Assembly (NCBI GenBank): GCA_027008345.1 | Contig: JALTBU010000174.1 | Coordinates: 1-5,177 of the forward strand | Direction of reading: 5' to 3' | Source: Nautiliaceae bacterium | GTDB taxonomy: Bacteria; Campylobacterota; Campylobacteria; Campylobacterales; Nautiliaceae | DNA: 5,177 nucleotides | In this document: positions 1 through 5,177 of the stretch, one piece after another | Numbering within the stretch: the stretch's first letter is position 1 | Layout: the number at the start of each line of letters is the position of its first letter | Program-made: the position numbers and the translations under genes | Notes under the pieces: model-generated | The model's input: the letters and a program-made list of their open reading frames with translations, nothing else | The model's database searches: none | What the model was told of the DNA's origin: nothing

Positions 1-437
1 GAATTTTCATCTGTGATTATTTTTAAATTAGGTGTTTTTGGTTGTAAATTAAAATGATTTATAACTTTTTTAAAAATTGAAATAGTCTCAATCGTTTTTC
101 CAGATTTTGAAATAACGAAAATTAGAGGCTTTTTTATTTTAGCGAGTTTATCTTTTATATCAATTGGATCAGGATTTTCTAAAAAAAACATAGGTTTTGT
201 ACTCTCATCTTTAATCATCTCATAAATTGCTTTTGTCCCAAGTGAACTTCCTCCAATTCCTATAACTACGACTTCATTATAATCTATGTCGCTAAAATCT
301 GTATTTAAGAAATTTAAAGAGTTTTCAGGCAAATGGTAATATCCAATTTGTTTGCTTTCATATTCTTGTAATACATTAAAATAAGCTTCTTTTTCTTTTA
401 TGTTGTTTTCATAATCAAAATATAAATCAAATTTCAT
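1..437 (-). CDS. pgi: Glucose-6-phosphate isomerase, N-terminal part (partial at left edge)
   Basis: Reading leftward from the ATG at 437-435 gives 145 codons with no stop, so the C-terminal part lies outside the window. The enzyme interconverts glucose-6-phosphate and fructose-6-phosphate in the cytoplasm. Visible signatures are the first SIS-domain loop GIGGSSLG (residues 60-67) and the phosphosugar-binding loop ISKSGKTIET (109-118), both typical of the Pgi family. The short N-terminus (the GIGGSS loop is near residue 60) points to the compact, roughly 400-residue bacterial form rather than the 550-residue E. coli type. The catalytic Glu and His residues of the family lie later in the protein and cannot be checked here. 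The start is supported by an AAGGAG Shine-Dalgarno (complement of 444-449) six bases upstream, and by a promoter at 470-498. It is divergent from glgP, so it belongs to a separate transcript that may be co-regulated. A bifunctional phosphoglucose/phosphomannose isomerase is a less likely alternative. Confidence 0.93.
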   Translation of the reverse strand, partial: MKFDLYFDYENNIKEKEAYFNVLQEYESKQIGYYHLPENSLNFLNTDFSDIDYNEVVVIGIGGSSLGTKAIYEMIKDESTKPMFFLENPDPIDIKDKLAKIKKPLIFVISKSGKTIETISIFKKVINHFNLQPKTPNLKIITDEN

Positions 438-469
438 TGAATACTCCTTCAAATTTATTGCTTAATTTT

Positions 470-498
470 ATTATAACACTTTTTTTAAAAATATTTAA
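470..498 (-). promoter_or_regulatory. Putative promoter of pgi (extended -10)
   Basis: Read on the minus strand, 478-470 gives TGTTATAAT, a perfect extended -10 element. A weak -35-like TTAAAT (498-493) lies 17 bases upstream, and an A-run (complement of the T7 at 480-486) sits in the spacer. Transcription would start near 463 and leave a leader of about 26 nt with the AAGGAG ribosome site. This is pattern matching only; the weak -35 fits the relaxed promoters of Campylobacterota. Confidence 0.6.
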
Positions 499-503
499 TT
501 CAT

Positions 504-542
504 TAACTCAACTTTAAGCCATAATTAAGATAGGTTGAGTTA
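504..542. repeat. 9-bp inverted repeat in the divergent promoter region, candidate operator
   Basis: TAACTCAAC (504-512) and GTTGAGTTA (534-542) are exact reverse complements separated by 21 bp, which puts the half-site centres about 30 bp (three helical turns) apart. The right arm overlaps the first two bases of the glgP TATAAT, and the left arm lies just upstream of the pgi -35 region. That position suits a regulator acting on one or both divergent genes. The 21-base spacer and the lack of a following T-run make a terminator unlikely. No regulator gene is present in the window, and I do not recognise the motif as the site of a known factor. Confidence 0.45.
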
Positions 543-546
543 TAAT
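541..546 (+). promoter_or_regulatory. Putative -10 element for the glgP operon
   Basis: A perfect TATAAT stands 19 bases before the glgP ATG. No recognisable -35 is found 15-18 bases upstream, and the -14/-15 positions are not TG, so recognition may rely on AT-rich upstream DNA or on an activator. Transcription would start near 553, giving a leader of only about a dozen bases that just contains the ribosome site. An earlier AT-rich -10 cannot be excluded. Confidence 0.45.
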
Positions 547-565
547 TATACAAAAGGGGATAAAA

Positions 566-2689
566 ATGATTATTTCAGAAAACATTGTTCTAAAAAACTT
601 TCCAAAAGAACTCATTAATTTAAAAAAAATTGCACTTAATCTTTGGTGGAGCTGGAATCCAAGGGCAAGAGAGCTTTTTAAATCTATTGATCCGTTTTTA
701 TGGGATGAAATGGATGAAAATCCCATAGCACTTATCAATTCATTAAATGAAAATGATTTAAATAATTTATTAAATAACAAAAAATTTATGAAAGAATATA
801 AATTAGTTAGTGCTTTATTTGAAGATTATTTAAATACTTCAAAAATTTATACAGATGAAAATACTCTTCCTGTTGCATATTTTTGTGCGGAATTTGGACT
901 TCATCACTCTTTGCCAATTTACAGTGGGGGTCTTGGATTTTTGGCAGGAGATATTTTAAAAGAAGCAAGTGATATGAATATTCCATTTGTCGGTGTTGGA
1001 TTTATGTATTCAAACGGATATGTAAAACAGGTAATAGGGAGTGACGGATGGCAAAAAGCTGAAAATCAAACTATTAATAGAGATATAGCCCCGATTGAGA
1101 GGGTGCTTGATGAAAACGGCAATCATTTAATAATACAAGTTCCTTTTATTGATCCAGCTGTATATGTTTCGGTTTGGAAGGTGAATGTAGGAAAAGTTGA
1201 ATTATATCTTCTTGATACTGATATTGAGCAAAATTCCCCTTGGGATAGGGGAATCAGCTCAAAACTATATACCCCTGATATGCAGCAAAGATTAAGACAG
1301 GAAATTGTTCTTGGAATCGGAGGTTATGCTGTTTTAGAAAAACTTGGAATAAAATATTCTATTTTACATCTTAACGAAGGACATCCTGCTTTTGCTCTGT
1401 TTGAGAGAATAAGATATTTTATAAAAAGCGGGATGAGTAAAGAAGATGCAATTAAAAAAGTTAAAGAAACATCTGTTTTTACCACACATACACCATTAGC
1501 CGCCGCAACTGATATATATTCTTTTGAAATGGTAGGTAATTACTTTAATGATTATATTAAAGAGCTTAATATGGATAAAAATGAATTTTTTTCATTCGGA
1601 ATAAATCCAGATGATCCTCATGGATTTAATATGACAATTTTAGCTATGAATCTTGCAGATAATATTAATGCAGTTTCTAAAAAACATAAAACAACTACTG
1701 AAAATATCTGGAAAAGTTTTTTAGAAAAAACAGGCAAAAAAATAGATTTCGTTACAAACGGGGTCCATGTGCCTACATGGATAAATAATGAACTTTATTA
1801 TAAATATGATGAAATGATAGGAAACTGGATAGAAATTCAGGACTTTGAAGAGAGTTTTGATGTAATAGATGATATTGAAAATGAATTTTTATGGAATATG
1901 CATCAAAAATACAAAGAAGAAATGATTGATTATATTAATGAAAAAGTGAGAAAAAAATGGGAAGAAGGTGTTGATCCTTTGGTATTAGTCGCAGAAGGGG
2001 CACTTCTTAGCAGTGATGTTTTGACGGTTACATTTGCCAGAAGAATGACTTCATATAAAAGACCGGATTTAATTTTTAGGGATTTAGAAAGACTTTATTC
2101 AATTATTCATAATCCAAAAAGGCCTATTCAGCTGATATTTGCAGGTAAAGCACATCCGGCTGATAATCCGGGAAAACAGATAATTCAAAGAATATTTAAA
2201 ATATGTGAAGATCCAAGAAGCAAAGGAAGAATTGCATTTATAGAAGATTATAATGAAGAGATTGCAAAACATCTTATAAGAGGCAGCGATATTTGGCTAA
2301 ATACTCCAAAAATTCCTCTTGAAGCAAGTGGGACAAGTGGTATGAAAGCAAGTATTAATGCGACACTTCATCTCTCAACTCTTGATGGATGGTGGCCTGA
2401 GGGTTATAACGGTAAAAACGGATTTGTAATCGGGGGCGAAACAAGCGATGATGAAAAAGATGCGCAGAGTATTTATGAAAATTTAGAAAAAATAGCCAAA
2501 CTATATTATGAAAGAGATGATGTAAATTACCCTGTTGAATTTATAAATATGCAAAAAGAAGCGCTAAAAACGATTACTCCAAAATTTAGTGCAAGAAGAA
2601 TGATGAAAGATTATTTGAATAAATTTTATCTTCCAATCTCAACAAAATTAAGGAGGGAAAATGGTCAAAATCAAAAAACAAAAAAATAA
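566..2689 (+). CDS. glgP: Alpha-glucan (glycogen) phosphorylase, short DUF3417-containing type
   Basis: This 707-residue cytoplasmic GT35 enzyme releases glucose-1-phosphate from alpha-1,4-glucan by phosphorolysis with pyridoxal phosphate. Residues about 12-95 match the DUF3417 N-terminal region (NLWWSWNPRARELF), which marks the compact TIGR02094 phosphorylase family rather than the roughly 800-residue E. coli/animal type. Next come AYFCAEFGLHHSLP with the glycine-rich YSGGLGFLAGD (from residue 104), LNEGHPAF (269-276), TTHTP (306-310) and ARRMTSYKRPD (491-501). The PLP-lysine motif EASGTSGMKAS places the Schiff-base lysine at residue 594. All expected family motifs are present, so the enzyme is probably active. 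The ATG is preceded by AGGGGA (555-560) at a 5-base spacing. The last ten codons overlap the next gene, whose Shine-Dalgarno encodes the RR of the lysine/glutamine-rich tail. The gene heads a probable three-gene operon and is divergent from pgi. Exact polymer preference (glycogen, starch or maltodextrin) cannot be read from sequence. Confidence 0.95.
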   Translation: MIISENIVLKNFPKELINLKKIALNLWWSWNPRARELFKSIDPFLWDEMDENPIALINSLNENDLNNLLNNKKFMKEYKLVSALFEDYLNTSKIYTDENTLPVAYFCAEFGLHHSLPIYSGGLGFLAGDILKEASDMNIPFVGVGFMYSNGYVKQVIGSDGWQKAENQTINRDIAPIERVLDENGNHLIIQVPFIDPAVYVSVWKVNVGKVELYLLDTDIEQNSPWDRGISSKLYTPDMQQRLRQEIVLGIGGYAVLEKLGIKYSILHLNEGHPAFALFERIRYFIKSGMSKEDAIKKVKETSVFTTHTPLAAATDIYSFEMVGNYFNDYIKELNMDKNEFFSFGINPDDPHGFNMTILAMNLADNINAVSKKHKTTTENIWKSFLEKTGKKIDFVTNGVHVPTWINNELYYKYDEMIGNWIEIQDFEESFDVIDDIENEFLWNMHQKYKEEMIDYINEKVRKKWEEGVDPLVLVAEGALLSSDVLTVTFARRMTSYKRPDLIFRDLERLYSIIHNPKRPIQLIFAGKAHPADNPGKQIIQRIFKICEDPRSKGRIAFIEDYNEEIAKHLIRGSDIWLNTPKIPLEASGTSGMKASINATLHLSTLDGWWPEGYNGKNGFVIGGETSDDEKDAQSIYENLEKIAKLYYERDDVNYPVEFINMQKEALKTITPKFSARRMMKDYLNKFYLPISTKLRRENGQNQKTKK
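2650..2656 (+). promoter_or_regulatory. Strong Shine-Dalgarno for the CBM gene, inside glgP
   Basis: AAGGAGG, an almost perfect anti-SD match, ends four bases before the ATG at 2661 while still inside the glgP reading frame, where it contributes two arginine codons. It decides the start of the small downstream gene and argues that this gene is translated by its own initiation, probably coupled to glgP termination 26 bases further on. Confidence 0.75.
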
Positions 2690-2933
2690 AGCATGGGTAA
2701 CTTTTAATATAAAAATTGACGCTGATGAAGTTTATATTAAAGGAAGTTGGAATAACTGGGAAAAAGAGAAAATGAAAAAGAAAAAAGATGGAAGCTTTTA
2801 TATCAGAAAATCGCTTCCGCTTAATCATACTTACGAATTTGGGTATTTAGCTGATGGTAAATGGATCAATGATGATAGTTTAGAAAAAATAAATACCCCT
2901 TTTAATTCTAAAAATTCGGTTTTAAATATTTAA
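2661..2933 (+). CDS. Small free-standing glycogen-binding domain protein (CBM48/AMPK-beta-like)
   Basis: This 90-residue protein is essentially one carbohydrate-binding module of the isoamylase-N/AMPK-beta glycogen-binding type. It shows VYIKGSWNNW (24-33), the family turn V-x-G-S-F/W-N-N-W, then a charged KEKMKKKKDG segment, the strand HTYEFGYLADGKW (56-68), and the terminal SKNSVLNI (83-90), which parallels the NNIIQV end of AMPK-beta. Trp33 and Trp68 align with the two sugar-stacking tryptophans of AMPK-beta, and Asn85 falls at a binding asparagine. There is no catalytic domain, signal peptide or membrane segment, so the protein should be cytoplasmic. The start overlaps glgP by 29 nt in the +1 frame and has its own strong ribosome site. 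In-frame tandem stops TAATAA end it, 21 nt before the next gene. The inferred role is targeting GlgP or a partner to glycogen, or acting as a glycogen sensor. Similar CBMs are usually fused to branching or debranching enzymes or to kinase subunits. Confidence 0.85.
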   Translation: MVKIKKQKNKAWVTFNIKIDADEVYIKGSWNNWEKEKMKKKKDGSFYIRKSLPLNHTYEFGYLADGKWINDDSLEKINTPFNSKNSVLNI

Positions 2934-2949
2934 TAAGGATAATAAGGAG
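2932..2949 (+). repeat. Duplicated AATAAGGA containing the ribosome site of the nucleotidyltransferase gene
   Basis: AATAAGGA occurs at 2932-2939 and again at 2941-2948 with a 9-base period. The second copy continues to AAGGAG (2944-2949), which is the working Shine-Dalgarno, five bases before the ATG at 2955. The first copy overlaps the tandem stop codons of the CBM gene. It may be a small tandem duplication or a standby ribosome site; its short length makes chance possible. Confidence 0.45.
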
Positions 2950-2954
2950 AAAAG

Positions 2955-5177
2955 ATGAGAGAGTATACAGCAGTTATTATGGCAGGAGGTTTTGGAACGA
3001 GAATTCAACCTTTGACGCATTCAACTCCAAAACCAATGCTTCCAATTGTAAATATTCCAATGATGGAGCATATTTTAGAAAAATTAGTAGATTTAGGAAT
3101 GAAAGAAGTTGTGATTTTGCTTTATTATAAACCAGAAGTTATAAAAAATCATTTTAAAGACGGCAGCAAATGGGGAATAAAAATTAATTATGTATTGCCT
3201 GATGCTGATTATGGCACGGCAGGTGCTGTCAAAATGGCGGAGAAATATCTAAAAAAACCATTTTTAGTAATAAGTGGAGATTTGGTTACTGATTTTGATT
3301 TGAAAAAGATTTTTGAATATCATGAAAAAAAGAAATCTAAACTTACTATAACTTTAACAACTGTTGATAACCCTTTGGCATTTGGAATAGTTATAGTTAA
3401 TGAAGACGGGGTTATAGAAAAATTTTTGGAAAAGCCAAGCTGGGGTGAAGTTTTTAGCGATACAATCAATACAGGTATTTATGTAATTGAGCCTGAAATC
3501 CTTGAGTTTATCCCTAAAAACGACACCTTTGATTTTTCAAAAGATTTATTTCCGACTTTAATGAAAGAAGGCATAAAATTATATGGATATACCGCCAAAG
3601 GGTATTGGAGAGATGTTGGAAATCCTGATGCTTACAGAGATGTACATATTGATATATTTAATCATAAAGTAAAATTTAATTATCCGGGTAAACGCATAAG
3701 ATATATAGACGGAGTGCTTCATTTAATGGGTGAGGCAAAAATTGACAAAAGTGTTGAGATAATTGGCGAAGTAGTTCTTGGAGACAATGTAGAGATTGGA
3801 AAAGGCACAAAACTTCAAAACTGTGCAATCGGAGCCAATACAAAAATAGGAGAAGATTGCAAAATCCGTGACAGTGTGATTTGGGAAAATGTAGAAATAG
3901 GAAGAGGCTGTGTGTTTGATTACAGTGTAATTTGTAAAAATTCAATAATTGAAGAAGGTGTGATTGCAAAAAACGGATGTGTAATAGCTGAAAATGTAAA
4001 GGTTGGAAAACTCACAAGATTTGATAAAGATGTAACAATATGGCCAGATAAAGAGATTGAGCCGGCTTCCATTGTAACTAATAATGTAGTATGGGGTACT
4101 AAACATAAAAATGCTATATTTGAAAACGGTATTGCAAAAGGAAAAGCAAATATAGAAATAAGCTGTGAAATGGCTTGTAAGATAGGTGAATCGTTTGGCT
4201 CACTCCTTCCTAAGGGTGCAAAAATAATGGTTGCAAGAGATAATTCCAAAAATGCCAGAATGTTAAAAAGAGCATTTGTTGGAGGTATTCTTGCAACGGG
4301 TATTGAAGTTGTGGATTTAAAGGCTATTGCTCCATCTGTTTTAAGATATAATATAAATGCACATGAAAATATTTTAGGAGGGGCTTATTTTAGAGTAAGT
4401 TTACATTCTCCTGCTGATGTAGAGATTGTGCTTTATAATGAAAACGGTCTTAGAATTAATTCAACTATTTCAAAATCAGTTGAAAAGACATATTTTAATG
4501 AAAATTTTAGAAGGGTTGAATTTCATGAAATAGGGGAAATTCATGACTTTGATATAAATATTTTTGAATATACAAAAAAATACACAGATAAAATCAAAGA
4601 ATTAATCGACCATAAAATTATAAAATCTAATAATTTCAGGGTAGCTGTGGATTTGATGTTTGGAATAACAAAAGATATTTTCCCAAAACTTTTAACTGAT
4701 TTGCAAATTGATAATATTATGCTAAATGCCTATTCTGATGAGAAAAAACTTGCAAATATAATTAATTATAAAGAAAAAGCAAAAAAAGATATTTCAAAAA
4801 TTGTAACTTCGCTTAATCTTAATATGGGTGTTATGATATATCCTCATGGACAAAGACTTACACTTATAACTGAAAAAGGTGAAGTGCTTGATAAGGTAAA
4901 AGCGCTTTATGCTATTCTAAAATTATTAAATATAGATGCAAAAAGTAAAAATTCAGTTTATAAAGTATTTTTACCGACATGGGCTCCTGATTTTATGGAT
5001 AGAGAACTTACTAACATAAAAATAAACCGTGGTAAATACTCAAGTTTCAGTGCAAAAAAACTTAAAAGTTATGATTTGATTGCTACAATAGATGGAAATT
5101 TTGCTTTTACTAAATTCACTCTTCATAGAGATGCAATGTTTACCACTCTTAAAATAATGGAACTTTTAACTATTCAT
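2955..5177 (+). CDS. Sugar-1-phosphate nucleotidyltransferase with beta-helix and degenerate phosphohexomutase-like domain (partial at right edge)
   Basis: The frame stays open for 741 codons to the right edge; relatives of this fused type run to about 820-840 residues. Residues 1-235 form a nucleotidyltransferase that makes an NDP-sugar and pyrophosphate from NTP and hexose-1-phosphate. Its motifs are intact: AGGFGTR (10-16), PKP (25-27), YGTAGA (86-91), metal-binding GD (108-109), EKP (159-161), NTGIY (172-176) and YWRDVGNP (217-224), with the second metal aspartate at 220. Residues about 250-365 are a left-handed beta-helix of hexapeptide repeats (VVLGDNVEIGKGTKL and similar). From about 385 the chain resembles phosphoglucomutase/phosphomannomutase, but the motifs are altered: RVSLHSP (480-486) replaces TASHNP, IYPHGQR (628-634) replaces FDGDADR, and TIDGN (711-715) replaces the GE-x-SGH loop. 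Mutase activity therefore looks lost. Such proteins are commonly annotated as mannose-1-phosphate guanylyltransferase, but base and sugar specificity cannot be fixed here; with glgP alongside, glucose-1-phosphate is also plausible. The start has AAGGAG at a 5-base spacing, and the next ATG (codon 9) would cut the first beta-strand. Confidence 0.88.
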   Translation, partial: MREYTAVIMAGGFGTRIQPLTHSTPKPMLPIVNIPMMEHILEKLVDLGMKEVVILLYYKPEVIKNHFKDGSKWGIKINYVLPDADYGTAGAVKMAEKYLKKPFLVISGDLVTDFDLKKIFEYHEKKKSKLTITLTTVDNPLAFGIVIVNEDGVIEKFLEKPSWGEVFSDTINTGIYVIEPEILEFIPKNDTFDFSKDLFPTLMKEGIKLYGYTAKGYWRDVGNPDAYRDVHIDIFNHKVKFNYPGKRIRYIDGVLHLMGEAKIDKSVEIIGEVVLGDNVEIGKGTKLQNCAIGANTKIGEDCKIRDSVIWENVEIGRGCVFDYSVICKNSIIEEGVIAKNGCVIAENVKVGKLTRFDKDVTIWPDKEIEPASIVTNNVVWGTKHKNAIFENGIAKGKANIEISCEMACKIGESFGSLLPKGAKIMVARDNSKNARMLKRAFVGGILATGIEVVDLKAIAPSVLRYNINAHENILGGAYFRVSLHSPADVEIVLYNENGLRINSTISKSVEKTYFNENFRRVEFHEIGEIHDFDINIFEYTKKYTDKIKELIDHKIIKSNNFRVAVDLMFGITKDIFPKLLTDLQIDNIMLNAYSDEKKLANIINYKEKAKKDISKIVTSLNLNMGVMIYPHGQRLTLITEKGEVLDKVKALYAILKLLNIDAKSKNSVYKVFLPTWAPDFMDRELTNIKINRGKYSSFSAKKLKSYDLIATIDGNFAFTKFTLHRDAMFTTLKIMELLTIH

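Noticed and set aside
438..565. Possible small RNA, riboswitch or terminator in the divergent intergenic region
   Set aside because: The space is only 128 bp between two divergent starts. The 9-bp repeat has a 21-base spacer and no T-run, and both likely leaders are too short for a riboswitch.
514..780. 88-codon minus-strand open frame overlapping the start of glgP
   Set aside because: It lies antisense to the well-supported N-terminus of GlgP, has no recognisable domain, and runs through the promoter region; low GC makes such shadows common.
2680..2700. Classical -1 slippery heptamer A-AAA-AAA before the glgP stop
   Set aside because: A -1 shift leads to only four extra codons (ATA AAG CAT GGG) before TAA at 2698-2700, so it cannot reach the CBM frame. 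Only a +1 shift or loss of one A would.
2586..2828. 80-codon minus-strand open frame across the glgP/CBM junction
   Set aside because: The Phe/Leu-rich product is what antisense of lysine-rich coding DNA gives, and both plus-strand genes here have clear family motifs.
3676..4249. Two overlapping minus-strand open frames (97 and 109 codons)
   Set aside because: They are antisense to the hexapeptide repeats and linker of the nucleotidyltransferase fusion. The periodic sequence keeps the opposite frames open, and no protein family is recognisable.
4518..4542. 7-bp inverted repeat GAATTTC/GAAATTC with an 11-base spacer
   Set aside because: It is short, AT-rich, inside coding sequence and not followed by a T-run; chance expectation in this composition is high.

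Overview
This AT-rich window (roughly 30% GC by eye; codon use dominated by AAA, ATA, AGA and TTA) looks like a bacterial chromosome segment for storage-polysaccharide and hexose-phosphate metabolism. The compact Pgi, the base composition and the tight gene packing suggest a Campylobacterota member, possibly of the Nautiliales (Nautilia/Caminibacter/Lebetimonas type). That placement is inference; no rRNA or other marker gene is present.

Layout. On the minus strand, 1-437 holds the N-terminal 145 residues of glucose-6-phosphate isomerase (pgi), whose remainder lies beyond the left edge. A 128-bp divergent intergenic region (438-565) carries a good extended -10 promoter for pgi, a perfect TATAAT for the rightward genes and a 9-bp inverted repeat that touches the latter. 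Rightward comes a tightly packed three-gene unit: glgP (566-2689, short-type alpha-glucan phosphorylase), a 90-residue free-standing glycogen-binding domain protein (2661-2933, overlapping glgP by 29 nt), and a large sugar-1-phosphate nucleotidyltransferase (2955 to the right edge). The last protein continues into a left-handed beta-helix and then a phosphohexomutase-like domain. It is open at the right edge after 741 codons, and about 80-100 residues are probably missing.

How the genes fit together. GlgP releases glucose-1-phosphate from glycogen-like glucan. The small CBM48/AMPK-beta-like protein could tether the phosphorylase or another enzyme to the polymer. The nucleotidyltransferase could activate a hexose-1-phosphate to an NDP-sugar. 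Pgi, divergently transcribed, links glucose-6-phosphate with fructose-6-phosphate. The most unusual points are the mutase-like domain, whose metal-binding and sugar-binding motifs are replaced although the nucleotidyltransferase motifs are intact, and the glgP/CBM junction. At that junction a strong Shine-Dalgarno lies inside glgP, and loss of a single base in an A7 run would fuse the two proteins. I found no RNA genes, mobile elements, CRISPR arrays or convincing terminators.
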